Shown here piece after piece: positions 1-10,344 of a stretch of DNA of 25,117 nucleotides. The translations under genes were made by a program, and so were the position numbers. This DNA comes from Larix sibirica. Lineage: Eukaryota; Streptophyta; Pinopsida; Pinales; Pinaceae. The notes beneath the pieces were generated by a model. It had not been told where the DNA came from and did not search any database. It was given only the letters and a program-made list of their open reading frames with translations. The stretch covers positions 1-25,117 of the forward strand of contig NWUY0304710591.1 of the NCBI GenBank assembly GCA_004151065.3. Direction: 5' to 3'. How positions within the stretch are numbered: position 1 is the first letter of the stretch; each line of letters opens with the position of its first letter.

Positions 1-1074
1 CTCATTTGGTTTATTGCTTGCTTGACAATAGGAGAGCAAGGAAGCGAAGCACGCTCTAAATAGAAGGAGAGGAAGCGCTTTTTATATCGACCAGAACCAA
101 CTCCAAACCGACCTGGGTGCCAGCCCCTCCACCTGGTGCCTTAATATCGAGGGCCCCGCCGCTCCTCACTTTCGTGCCTCACCGCTTTAGATATGGCTGG
201 CCGGCCTTATATAGGTTATTTCTTTATACCAATGAATGAAGGTGCCCACAAGCCAAAGGCGGAGGTAATTATTTAATTCATCGAGTTCCCTCTCCCTCTC
301 CCTCGACACTATTTAAGTCGAGCGGGTTCATTCCTAAGTTACTTATTGGGTAGGGGGTATAACCTCGAGTGAGCGATAAACCTTTCACTTAATTGTACGG
401 GCGTTCGACAACAAACAATTGCTTGAATAATGCTTAGTGGGGATGATCTTGTCGGGCCGGGCTAAAGCGAGGTAGTTTATGTAATCCATAGGGTTGGGCA
501 CTTCTTCTCTGGCAGTAGATATATAGTTTTTAGTTTCAAGAAGCAGGTACGCGTAAAGGCAAGTCAAAAATAGAGCTAGCTTAGAGCCCCCTAAAAAGTC
601 AATTAGGATGCGAAAACAGGGGAGACAAAAGGGAGACCACCCAATAAGTCAAATGATAATCTACCATCCCCATACGCTACCTTTGCACTATCAAATTTAC
701 CAGCAGCAGGTGGAACTTAGCTGTTGTCATAAGAATGCTATTATGTGAATCCACGTATGGAGTACTTCTATCTCTCATTTGGTGTCAACTTGTTGGAATA
801 TGGGGGTGTTTATGGTATTGCTAACCCAGTGGTTACACATATTCATTTGTAGCACCTCTATGGCTTCCTCTTCCCATAAATATTCCCCGCATTGAAATCA
901 TTGCCATAGTTAATTGCCATACAGACAGACATACCCGACTGATGAGAGGATCGTTACCACCCTTCGGGATTGAAACTGTCACCTTATGCGAGAGAATAAA
1001 AGATATGTCCCCCAAGTTCCCAACAGACGAAATATAAGTACGCCAGACAAGAGAAGTCCGCACCGCCATACGAG
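1..1074. other. Unassigned intergenic DNA
   Basis: No gene is recognised. The only open frames are two short minus-strand ones (385-567 and 833-1069), both of chance length and with no familiar motif. Small structures are visible: TCCCTC repeated three times at 287-304, followed by a perfect 6-bp inverted repeat, CTCGAC at 302-307 and GTCGAG at 317-322, with a 9-nt loop. A GC-rich 14-mer at 452-465 recurs in inverted form at 10594-10607. Confidence 0.6.
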
Positions 1075-1220
1075 AGAGAGGAGAAGGCCCCTATCGAGCC
1101 ACCGAATGATAAGATTTATTATGTTTCCGTTTATCCATACCCGAAAGAGAGAAGTCCCCTATTGAGCCAACATACCCGATAGAGAATAAGTCCCCTATCG
1201 AGCCACCTTACCCGATAGAG
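1075..1220. repeat. Degenerate ~36-bp tandem repeat with hairpin unit
   Basis: Two adjacent units (1140-1174, 35 nt; 1175-1210, 36 nt) share the order CCCGA(T/A)AGAGA, AAGTCCCCTAT, (C/T)GAGCCA. They are followed by the first 10 nt of another unit (1211-1220). A more diverged partial unit is at 1075-1103. The best unit contains CGATAG (1177-1182) pairing with CTATCG (1195-1200), so each unit can form a small hairpin. The array is short and sits in no gene. What it does, if anything, cannot be told from the sequence. Confidence 0.75.
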
Positions 1221-1655
1221 TGTTCCCCCATACCCCTAACCTACCGATCGCTACGGAAACAGGGTTCTACAGCACTGGATGCAATGATGATGCTTACATA
1301 CATTCTAGGGACGGGGGACGGGAAAACGTCAAGTCTACAGTTAACCTACCCGCTTCTCTAACCAAGGAACTTCACCTTTTGACTGAACCTTTCAACCTTG
1401 AATCTACAGCCTGTAAACCTACTCTACCGCTACTACTCTACAACTAGTAGTTCTACTCAGACTACTGCTAAGAATTTACTCTATATGGGGCCTTAGGGCA
1501 AGTAAGATAAAGTGTCCACAGGGCCTACACAAAGAACCTGCCCACCAAAATCTAACGACAATGGGACACCCACCTAACTCCAATAGGAAAATACTTCACC
1601 ATACCGGTGGTCATATCACATTACATAAGAATAAACCTGTAAACTGTCACCTTTG
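1221..1655. other. Unassigned intergenic DNA
   Basis: One plus-strand open frame (1220-1447, 75 codons) has no recognisable motif and is of chance length. The rest is rich in CTAC and CCTAC steps but shows no repeat clear enough to delimit. Confidence 0.5.
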
Positions 1656-1659
1656 GCCT

Positions 1660-1830
1660 AACCAGGTCCAACAGATGGAAGCTGCCTTTACCCAGGAGCC
1701 TTGAAACAGATGATGCCTTGGAGGAGCCTTTTGCCAAGTACACCAAGTCCCATAGATGCTTAACCTGGTCCCACAGATACAGCCTTGAACCTTTCATCTT
1801 CAGCCTTCATCACAAGCCCAAAAAGCCTAA
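1660..1830 (+). repeat. Dispersed degenerate repeat, family A (copy 1)
   Basis: The tract is built of loosely repeated words such as AACCAGGTCC, AACAGATG, GGAGCC, TTTGCCAAG and AGCCTTCATCAC. The 12-mer AGCCTTCATCAC at 1802-1813 recurs exactly at 4901-4912, and near-exactly at 4695-4707, inside the main family A tract. Orientation is given relative to that tract. It has no sustained open frame. Confidence 0.6.
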
Positions 1831-1869
1831 TGCCCTCTCACTTTCTTTGTACATGGGACTAAGCAAGTG

Positions 1870-3060
1870 TCTAAAGTGCTAGTACCGGAAGTCCATATGG
1901 CTAGGTAGTACCTTATGGCTTTAACTAGAAGCCCGTATGAATGTAGACAACTACTAACTTATATTGGTTCTTATTGGCTCAACCAGCATAAGTAAGCTTC
2001 TCTAAACCAGTCATAATGCAATCATAATGCAACGGCCTACCCGGCTTCGGCGCGGACACCATTATCTCGGTTGAACAGAGTTTTTCAAACATTATCATTC
2101 GCCATCAAGAGAAAGAGAAGCGTACCCTTCATTCACTGACAGATCATGTACCCTTCATACCCGTATCACGGCCCGACGATCAACTCCCCATCTTCTGGGA
2201 GAGGCATTGATCGAGTGAACTGACGACTGATTGGATTATCTAAACTGATTAGTCTTACGAGAAAGGCGTTACCAACTGATGAGTATTCTGGGGAGGCGAG
2301 TTACAACTGACCCATCTGCCATATGTGAGCCTACTAAGTTTAGCTGGATACGCAAACAAGCAGAGATGGATATATACGTATATAACAACGGAGTCTTAAC
2401 CATAAGGATTCTGCCGGGAGTTGCCAACCATGAGTCCTCTGCCCACCCACCGTTAGTCTTCCTGTATTCCGGGAGGGGATTTATGATTGATAACTGATGA
2501 ATCTGATGATGATGCTGGCCGGAAAGGACAGAGGAAACGGTTTAGTATTACCCTTTGAATCAATTGAACCTCCGATAGGTGGCTGGCTGGGGTGGTGCTT
2601 ATTACACACGTAGCTGCTTATATACGTTATCTTCTACTGTGCTACCTCTTTATTTGATATAGGGCTTGCTAGATTTACTGATTGATCCATACTGTCTTAT
2701 GATAGGGGTGCACAATTAGTAATGCAAATATAATGAAAAGAATGGAGATTGGAAAGCTATACTTATGCTTAGTTAAGCTAAGGCCAAGGCTTATACAACT
2801 AGTTGGACTATTATAGAGATATTAGATAGAGAAGTGTCATATATATAGATTATTAGAGTATCATGCAAGTGGTTAAAGTGTATTCAACCTTATAAAATAG
2901 GTACAACCTTCTTTTTGAAGATCTTGATTGAAGGCACTAAGGCAAGTCTCTATGGAACCTACACTACAGACTACTACGTCTAGTGTATCTTAAGGCTAGT
3001 AGTACCTATCACTCCCAATACGAGGTCTAATATATCGTCCCGATGCAAGGTATAATCTAA
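1870..3060. other. Unassigned intergenic DNA
   Basis: No gene is recognised. A short plus-strand open frame (2279-2497, 72 codons) has no familiar motif. Around 2220-2510 the words ACTGATGA, GATTGATAACTGATGA and GATGATGATG recur, giving weak low-complexity texture. From about 2730 the sequence is AT-rich with GCTTA/TAAGC steps. Confidence 0.5.
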
Positions 3061-3064
3061 AGCC

Positions 3065-3240
3065 CCCCCATGTTATCTACCCTCCACCTCACTTATGTCT
3101 ACGGATCACGAGTTCCTACATCGAAGGAATTTAAGGCATGAATGGACGATCTTACTACTTATGATGCACCTGTCGACGATAAGATCATGCGCCAGACACA
3201 TAGTGCTAGTCTCCGGTAGTGCCAGTATTGGAAGGGAGGT
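3065..3240 (+). repeat. Dispersed diverged repeat, family B (copy 1)
   Basis: This segment aligns by eye with 6190-6385 and, more weakly, with 13715-13855. Shared anchors come in the same order: CCTCACTTA, then G(T/A)(T/C)CCTACATC, then a GATGAAT/CATGAATG stretch, then ATGCACCT and GATCATGC. Identity outside the anchors is low. No copy keeps a long open frame, and the ancestral element is unknown. Confidence 0.6.
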
Positions 3241-3244
3241 TTAA

Positions 3245-4400
3245 AGAGCTGGGTTAAGATAAAGGGTTAAGATAAAGAGTCTTATTGAGAACCTACTAGT
3301 CATTAGAGCCACTACAGTACAGAGAGTTCAGTCATTATCGCACTACAGAGAGGCACTAATTAGAAGTCTCATTTCAGCAGATTTAACAGCTAATTAGAAA
3401 GAGAGAAGGCTATTACCTTTCACAAAGAATGGATACCAGAAAGGAAGCTTTCACTGAACAACTGATTAAACTCTTTGAGAACTATAGAGAGTGCGCAACT
3501 GATAAAAGGAAATTGAAATAGATATCTTTCTGGCTTCTTCACTACAGCTGAAGTGATATCGAAATAAGAACTTAAGACGCTTGTACGGCTAAGAGAACAA
3601 AAAGTTGCACTACGGAAGCTTCTATTACTGATTTCACTAAAGGCAAGTCTATGGCAAGTAATGGCTTTCACTCTATTGAAGAAAATGGAACAACTATGCA
3701 CTGCTGCTGAGCTAAAGCGAAGAGAATCACTGGCAAGTATGGAACTTACTGCTTAAAAAGGCTTGATAAAGGTGGCACACTCTCTAGTTAGGGCAAGTTA
3801 CTAAGGCTGAAGCTAGTCCAGTCTAGAGGCCATGGGACAGCTAAGACTAGAGCTAGTCTATTTAGGCTAATTTCCATGGAGCTTCAGGCACGGAACTATG
3901 GCTTTCACTCTATAGGCTAGAACTATCTATGGCCTTACTCTACTGCATGTGGACTACTACTGCTAATAGTGATTGATTACTCGTAAGACTTCAGCTAGTA
4001 GTACTTAGTAGTAGTACTTAGGAGCTAGTTCATACGGCTTGAACTCTTTCTTATGGCTTAAGGCTTTAACTCTATGGAACTAAAGATCTAAATCTCTCTA
4101 AAAAAAGTATAACTATATATCTCGATACGATATACGCGTTATGTGAAATCCATTAGAGACAGACTGATGTTCAGTCCGAGTGATACTCTACCTCTAATAA
4201 TAATAATAACTCTATATCTATGCTCTAAATATCTAGATAAATAGAAATATATGATACTCTCTATAAGATCTCGAAAAAGAAAGATCTCGAAAAAGAAATA
4301 AATATAGATCTAAACAAATAAATATATAAATCTCCATACAAGAATATTATATACATCTCTATACAGACATAACAGACATCTCTATACAATTCTATCTATT
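3245..4400. repeat. Low-complexity tract with exact small tandem duplications
   Basis: Words such as GGCAAGT, CTATGG, GGCTTTCACTCTAT, ACTACTGCT and GCTAGT recur in shuffled order between about 3300 and 4090. Exact tandem duplications are present: a 13-mer GGGTTAAGATAAA at 3251-3263 and 3264-3276, and a 16-mer AGATCTCGAAAAAGAA at 4266-4281 and 4282-4297. TAA is repeated five times at 4195-4209. ACATCTCTATACA occurs at 4353-4365 and 4376-4388. The picture is local slippage and short duplication. A 93-codon minus-strand frame at 3420-3701 falls in this texture and is not credible as a gene. Confidence 0.7.
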
Positions 4401-4574
4401 GCTTACATTTACGAATTAGATATTTCAATTCTATTTACTTGTTTTTATAATAACAAGGCATTTTGAGGGGGTCCGATAGGGAATATAAACACATCGGGGC
4501 AAAAAAAGTTTCTTTTATTATTACTGAACATGACCTTTTCTATAAGTTGACCTAACTATATAAATCCCGATCTC

Positions 4575-5265
4575 TTAATAACCTGGAGCCAGAAGCCTGT
4601 AACCAACGGAACCTTTAACCTGTAACCTTTCGCCTTTTGCAAGAACCCTTTAACCAGGAGGAACCAAATGCCTTTACCCGCCTGCCTCACCTTTAGCCTT
4701 CATCAACAGAAGAATCACCAAGGATAACAGAAGGAAGGAAGAAGTCTTTAGCCTTTTCCCTTTTGCCTTTCAACTTGAACCTGTAAACAAGGGCCTATCA
4801 CCTTTTTTACCCTTCATCGCCAAGTTCAACAGAAGCCTTTAACCTTAGAACCTTGGAACCTTTTGCCAGATGCCAGATTTGAACCTCTCACCTCACCTTT
4901 AGCCTTCATCACCATAGGCCTCACCAACCCCAACTTCTGCCTCACCAAGTCCAACAGAAGCCTTCCGCCTTTTGCCTTTACCTCAGCCTAAACCACCAAG
5001 CCTTAAGCCATGAATGAGGAGCCTTTCACCTTTCACCTTTAGCCATTCAACCTCTAGCCATTCACCAGGAGCCAGAAGCCATTAGGAGCCATTAGCCAAA
5101 AGCCTTCAACCTTCCTTTTTACTTACCCTTGCGCCAGAAACCTTTCTCCAGTCACCATAGGAACTTACCCTTTTGACAGAAGGAAGCGAGGTATGAGCTT
5201 GAACCTTTCTACAGAAGCCTTTCATCGGGAGCCCTAGCCTTTTACCTTTCACCAGATGCCTTTAC
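4575..5265 (+). repeat. Dispersed degenerate repeat, family A (main tract)
   Basis: About 700 bp consist almost entirely of shuffled short words: GCCTTT, CACCTTT, AACCTGTAACC, AGCCTTCATCA, CAACAGAAG, TTTGCC and AGCCATT. There is no fixed unit length, so this is a degenerate or slippage-derived array rather than a clean tandem. The segment 5021-5046 recurs as reverse complement at 7613-7638 with 24 of 26 positions matching. No significant open frame is present. The strand is nominal and only orients copies relative to one another. Confidence 0.8.
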
Positions 5266-6110
5266 CCTTTGCCAAGCCCGCTGAGAAGTACTTACTTACA
5301 TACAACAGAGGAAAAGAGGCCCCCTGGTTTCAATACTTACCCGGTATAAATAGAGGGAGGGAAGGCCTTACCAACAAACAAGTGAGGTTACCCATGTTTC
5401 GCCCATTTCTGACCCTTATGCTTATGCCAGCCAGCAACATGCTCTTTCATCCATCCAATCTCCGGGGTCTGGCTTGTAGTTCTTCAATTAAAGAAGGCGG
5501 TTCCAACAATCCAACATAGTTGTCCAACATAAATAAATAAAGTAGGCTTAGAAAGTGAATATGAATGTGAAAAGTGCCCAAGCTCACTTATACAATCTCT
5601 GGAGTCTGGCTGTAATGAATCCAATCCGGCAGTTACACGATATCTGCTTAAGTTCTGGCTGCTTGCTAGTTTAATCAGGGCTGGGACACACATGCAAGAA
5701 AGATAGATATGGCAGGATGGTTGAATCCCACCAGTTGGCCGATAAAGCTGGCTTTGTGTGCTTGCTTTTTATCATATGAAACACAGGGTTCCACCGGGGC
5801 TTGGAGACTTGGTTGGGATACTTGGATTGGCTTATAGGGTTTTGCTCCCCGGCTACTCTACTTGGCTTGGTTACTCAGACTGGGCGGGAAACGTTGTCAG
5901 TCCTACAACTCTTATCAATGTAGCTACTCAGTGTGGCTACTCATCAGTAGCGCTACAACTCTTGACGCTCACAGTGCTCAAAGGTACGTGCTAGACAACC
6001 TAGACTCAGTAGGAGGTTCAGAGAGTAACAATAGTAGCATAAGGTGTCTCTGTAAGCTCTTCTTTATTCGCGGTATAAAGGGGTAAGGCAGTAGTATCTC
6101 TCCAAGCAAG
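5266..6110. other. Unassigned intergenic DNA with a short direct repeat
   Basis: An 87-codon plus-strand frame (5256-5519) starts inside family A and has no recognisable motif. A direct repeat of about 24 nt is visible at 5456-5479 and 5593-5615, both reading CAATCTC followed by GGTCTGGCT or AGTCTGGCT. From 5790 to 5885 the word CTTGG/GCTTGG recurs many times. One frame there gives a short string resembling Ty1/copia RNase H; it is discussed as a weak finding and not annotated. Confidence 0.45.
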
Positions 6111-6117
6111 CATCGAA

Positions 6118-6160
6118 GCATTGGTCTAGTGGCAGTGTTATGATGGCCACCGCTTAATGC
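6118..6160. other. Two-stem hairpin
   Basis: GCATT at 6118-6122 pairs with AATGC at 6156-6160, and inside it GTGGC at 6129-6133 pairs with GCCAC at 6146-6150. The 5' half resembles a tRNA D-arm (GGTCTAGTGGC). No anticodon arm or T-arm follows, so I do not call it a tRNA. Confidence 0.4.
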
Positions 6161-6189
6161 AGGCTAAAGGGTCAAGCGAGACGGACCGC

Positions 6190-6385
6190 GTTGATCTATA
6201 CCTCATCTATAACCTCGACCCTACACCTCACTTACGCATAGGAGCACAACGTCCCTACATCAATTGGAGAAGGGATGAATCAACAATGCTTACTTACAAT
6301 GCACCTCAGGATGAGGATCATGCAACAGACACAGAGTTCAGTCACGCTAATCAGCAGGTAGTGCAGTAAAGGAGGTGGGCGATGC
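6190..6385 (+). repeat. Dispersed diverged repeat, family B (copy 2)
   Basis: This copy shares ordered anchors with 3065-3240: CCTCACTTA, GTCCCTACATC, GATGAAT, ACTTACAATGCACCT, GATCATGC and ACACAGAGTTCAGTCA. The last anchor also has a partner downstream of copy 1, near 3320-3335. A 70-codon plus-strand frame (6157-6369) covers it, but the frame is not kept in the other copies. Coding conservation is therefore not supported. Confidence 0.6.
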
Positions 6386-6389
6386 AGAT

Positions 6390-7600
6390 ATATTGATTCA
6401 TGGCCTACAGATTTGGCTAAAGCAAGGTCATAGTGCGGTACTCTATCTAGTGGTATTCTTTCGTGGCTTAAGGTTGGGCATAACTCAATCGTCCTAGGGT
6501 TGATAGATATGGTAAGAGCATGCCGATTCTCCAAGGTCTAAGGCCTAATCCATCAACGCATCCCAAAGCTAATCCCAATTGGTGCTTCAAGGGTGGACCA
6601 GGTAAGTAACCTTGCCTCAAAGATTTCCCTCAAGGTCCAGGTCAACGAACTTCAGGCCATACCCCAGCCAGACAGGAGGACCAGGTTCAACCTACAGGAA
6701 TAAAGTCAGTGGCAAATACTGGAATAACTATTCGTGTGAACAGCCCAGTTTTACTATTGGAAGGAAGGAGGGTTTAGGTGGGCACTTTGAACAGGAGGTT
6801 TTCTCTATGCCTACAGGAAGACTTTCCGTTGTACAGCTAAGTTGTGGATGAGATGGGATTGTAAGAACTGTCTTAGGAACTACTGCCTTAACTGTTGGCA
6901 CTTAGAACTGGACTATTTTCCACCTTTGCCTGTGGTAAAACCCCTTTTCTTTAGGTTCAAACCTATACCAACAACCTAGCGAGCGTCTTTATCACCCTTT
7001 AGAGACTGGCTGGGTGAGAGGATCACTGACCTTAACTTAGTCATTAGACGGGGGGCCTGGGCAGACACTTTGAGCATTGCGATTTACCTTTCTATCCTAC
7101 TATAATACTATCCGTTTGACCTACCACTACCAACCAACAATCTTTATATTGACATTCTTTGCATAAACTATCGGCGAGGCTCGCATACCTTAACTTTTAT
7201 CTTACCAGCGGCTTGGGCTGGCACTTACAAGCATTATTCGTATTGACCAGCCTACATAAAGACTTTCTTTTTTTTACCTTACTAACCACTTGCTTGAGGA
7301 ATTCAATGTGGTGGGTACGGCACTATTGATCTTGTTTGGCCGGGCCTTCACCCAGGATACTATTGATTCTAAATTATTACAGTTTTGCTAGGACCTTTAG
7401 ATGCTGTAAGGATGAATGTTTGTCCCACCTATTGCTACCAACCTTTAGAAGAGATTGGCTAACTTACCTTAACTTAAAGATGGCTTTTTATTCTAAGTAC
7501 TTCATGCAATGGAGAGACCACGTTATTTTAAGACCTGTGTATACATGCAAACACTGGATGGATGGCCTCAGGATCCCCCTTGGACAGTTTTGGGTAGGCT
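6390..7600. other. Unassigned intergenic DNA
   Basis: No gene is recognised. The 6600-6700 stretch has words related to family A (CAAGGTCCAGGTC, ACCAGGTTCAACC), weakly. The rest holds chance-length open frames (79 codons at 6612-6851, 92 codons at 7336-7614) without familiar motifs. Confidence 0.5.
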
Positions 7601-7609
7601 CGGAATCGG

Positions 7610-7740
7610 CTTAAGGCTAAAAGTGAAAGGTGAAAGGCCTATCTCTGTGGGACCGGCATCTGTGGGGCTTGGCTTAAAGGTTGAAAGGTGAAGGCTTTTG
7701 TGGGACTTGCTTCCTCTGTTGGACTTGTTGAACCGGCCTC
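7610..7740 (-). repeat. Family A repeat, inverted copy
   Basis: Read as reverse complement, 7613-7638 matches 5021-5046 of the main family A tract at 24 of 26 positions. The following GTTGGACTTGTTGAACC is the inverted form of the GGTTCAACA...TCCAAC words seen in the forward copies. This shows that the family is dispersed in both orientations. Confidence 0.75.
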
Positions 7741-7784
7741 CTCATTCCCAGCATAAGGATCTTTTATAGCAACACCAATTGAAC

Positions 7785-8340
7785 TAGATTATTTGAAGCT
7801 GCAGTTAAACCAGCAGTCCCGGTTTCACCAGTTGTAGATCCAGGATTTTAAGCCTCTACAGTTGAACCATCCTTTTCATTCCTAGCTGCTTTCCCAACAG
7901 AAGAAGTTTCAGCAGTCCTAGCAGAATCAGATCTAGTCTTACCAGCTTATCCAGTTGTTTAAATAGTTGAATCAGCAGTTCCCACATTAGCTGAAGGAGG
8001 ATTAGTAGTAGGTCTGGCAGTTCTAGCCTCCCCTAAAGCAGCACTAGTTTTATCAGCACTAGTTACATTGAAATACCCAGTAGCTGCAGTCCCAGCCTCT
8101 CCTAAAGCAGCATTTACTAGAGCTTTCTTTATAGCAGAAGTTGAGGCAGCAGCAAAGAATAAAGAAGTTGAAAGTTGTTCCCGCATTCTCAGCAGTTGAT
8201 GTACCAGAGGTAATAGGCCCAGAATCAAGTAGTTTAACCAGTGAAGGGATCCTAATTCCCAGCATTCCCAAGAGCATCAGTTGAGGGCAGTGGTTTCGGG
8301 GTCATTCCCAGCATCAGTTAAAGGAGCAGTTCCAGGATTC
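7785..8340 (-). pseudogene. Family C coding-like repeat tract (copy 1), unknown protein
   Basis: On the minus strand one frame reads as an Ala/Thr/Gly/Ser-rich protein for about 150 codons, from about 8230 down to 7800. It includes LGEAGTAATGYF and KTSAALGEARTA, and has only a few in-frame stops, among them TAA at 7959-7961 and 7947-7949. Codons are strongly biased to T in the third position (GCT, ACT, GGT, TCT). On the plus strand the same DNA looks like repeats of GCAGTTGAA, CCAGCA and TTCCCAGCA. Wording and composition match the larger tract at 14786-16338. I recognise no protein family. It could be a decayed repetitive coding region, or DNA amplified from a short unit that happens to stay open. 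It is scored as a pseudogene-like tract, not a gene. Confidence 0.45.
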
Positions 8341-8344
8341 CCAT

Positions 8345-10110
8345 CATAATAATCTAATTTTTGTAAAAACTCAAGTCCCGCTTGTCCCATATGAAATGAA
8401 AGGGTAAGGTAAAGGTAAATAGGAAAGATGTCTAAGCACCTAGCAACTAAGTCTTCCAAAAGCAAGTGGTAGTTTGGGAAAAGCCCATGCGTAGCAATAC
8501 ATCTTCCGTTAAGATCTGTTAGCTGGTCTATGAAGACAAATTGTAAGTTGGTAGCAGGCACTTACTTCCATTCATGCAGTAGGGATATTTAGATCCTAGC
8601 AAGGCTGTAAGAATGAATAAATCGTATCTGGCTGGCCAGGGTAAGCTCGACCGGTGAAACAATAGCAATTAATAGTGCTACCCGCTAAGTCTTCCAAAAG
8701 CAGGTGGTGAGTTTGGGGCAGGCAGAACTAAACTAAGTCGGGTAAGGCAGTAAAAGTTTTCTAAGCTCGTAGGGAAGATTCAATAAGCAGGACTCTTTCG
8801 GGGCAAGCAGTAAAGTAATAAGTTGTAAGGTCGAGTAAAGAAGCAGTAAAGGCCTAAGTAGAAGGCGAGTGCTAATTATAGTATATGTATTTAGGTGGAT
8901 ACTACGTGATGATGTGCTGGATTTGATACTGTCTGTAAGCCAGCCGGGTTAATTCTATCTTGACCTGCCAATTAAGAGAAGGCCTGTAGCAGTTATTACT
9001 GACTAAGCAATTTATATTAAGTGTTATAGGGAGGGCTAGTTCTAGGTCATAAGGTGGGTAGGTATAAAAGTGTATAGGAGTTCCTAAAAATAGAAATTCT
9101 GTGGTGTAGTTATAAGTGTAGTGAGCAGTTTCATAGTTGTTTCAAGCCATTCCGGGTCTAAGCAATACTACCAATTTATAAATCAAGTTGTAATATAGGG
9201 CTAAGAGGTCTAGGTAGTACGTTGTGGGTAACTATCAGGTGGGTAGCTAACACTAAAAGTCTAAGTATGGCTCTTTTTTCCTAGCCTGTGGATTCAAATG
9301 GATGAAGATTATCAAGGCTCTTCAGTGGGAACAAGAGTGGTACCCAGAAGGTCATAACCCAACAGTATATTAAAGCAATTGTGATAAAAGGTCTGCCTTT
9401 GAATGCTGTTAGGTGGTTAACCAAAAGCTTTATGGTAAACAAGCGCAAGGCTAACTGTTTGAGACATAGGTAAGTTATTATAAGGTAAGTCAGGTGGGTC
9501 CCTTTAAATGGTAAGAGTAGAGGTAAAGTGAAAGTAGGCAGCTGAAGAAAGTTGAAATAGTCAAGGTGCCAAAGTGCTTAGCAACTAAGTCTTAATGAAG
9601 CAAGGCACGGTGTGGGCATCAATAAGTAAGTTGGGTGTCGTCTGTGGATAGGTAGGGTAGTAAACTAAATATCTGTATTGTGTAACCATGGATGCAATGG
9701 GTGCTGTATATGACGCACTGGTCTATCCAAACTTACTGTGCGCTGTTTATAACTCCAGGTGCCTCCCTCATCCTGCCCGGTCTTGTCCTGCCCTGGCACA
9801 GCAGACCTACCTCCTCTAGCCAGCAAGCTAAATAAGCCAACCATTCACTGCACATAGTCATTTATTATCCTCTTTGCCCCGCATGCTAGGCTTTCTCTAA
9901 ACTATCACGTGCTATGCAACTCCCTCTAGCAACATGTCTATCCATTTTTAATAAGGCGCATAGGGGTTTCTCTATATCTCGGATTGTAGTAACAATAATA
10001 GTGTAAATCACCTATTTCAGGTATTATGTTTTAATATGGGTATCCTTTTTCTTCCTCCGTAGGGGGATTATTTTTATAAAAAGTATGCGGCCCATTGGAC
10101 AGAGGGGGAT
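8345..10110. other. Purine-rich intergenic DNA with short dispersed repeats
   Basis: Plus-strand words GTAAAG, GGTAAG, TAAGTAG and GGTGGGT dominate from 8400 to 9660. A 24-nt repeat beginning CTAAGTCTTCCAAAAGCA is at 8447-8470 and 8685-8708 with one mismatch, each followed by AGTTTGGG within two bases. A shorter relative containing AGCAACTAAGTCTT recurs near 9580, matching the sequence at 8442-8455. No gene is seen. From 9700 to 10110 the texture becomes pyrimidine-rich and unassigned. Confidence 0.6.
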
Positions 10111-10117
10111 ATTGTAA

Positions 10118-10342
10118 ATGTCGTTCCCATGGATTTTTGCATCTGAGCCGTACGTATCATGCTCTAAAAATTCCCTGCAGCCTTACGGAGAACCTCAGAT
10201 TGATTTGTGCCCGAAGAAAAGCCCTCTCCCCTATAGCGGGAATACCTTGAAGACATTTTTTCACTTCCAGGTCCAGTTCGACTTTTTCTGGAGGTCCCAA
10301 CAAAATAAAGGATCTTACCGCTATAAAATTACCACCAGCTAA
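10118..10342 (+). CDS. Short open reading frame, probably not a gene
   Basis: The frame has 74 codons, starts MSFPWIF, and ends at TAA. A GAGGGGG run lies about 10 bases upstream of the ATG. The predicted peptide is moderately aromatic with no transmembrane segment or known motif. Near its start, GAGCCGTACG and a later TTACGGAGAACCTC resemble pieces of group II intron domain V, but they are too far apart and not properly paired. The length is expected by chance. It is included only because the local sequence is less repetitive than its surroundings. Confidence 0.12.
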   Translation: MSFPWIFASEPYVSCSKNSLQPYGEPQIDLCPKKSPLPYSGNTLKTFFHFQVQFDFFWRSQQNKGSYRYKITTS

Positions 10343-10344
10343 CG

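Noticed and set aside
4575-5265. CRISPR array
   Set aside because: No constant repeat with unique spacers; words are shuffled at irregular spacing.
6118-6160. tRNA gene suggested by a D-arm-like GGTCTAGTGGC
   Set aside because: No anticodon stem, T-arm or acceptor pairing follows within tRNA distance; the bases form a different two-stem hairpin.
7336-7614. 92-codon plus-strand gene
   Set aside because: No motif, chance length, and its 3' end runs into the inverted family A repeat.
10140-10200. Group II intron domain V (GAGCCGTACG ... TTACGGAGAACCTC)
   Set aside because: The halves are about 30 bases apart without the conserved tetraloop or bulge, and no exon or other domain is visible nearby.
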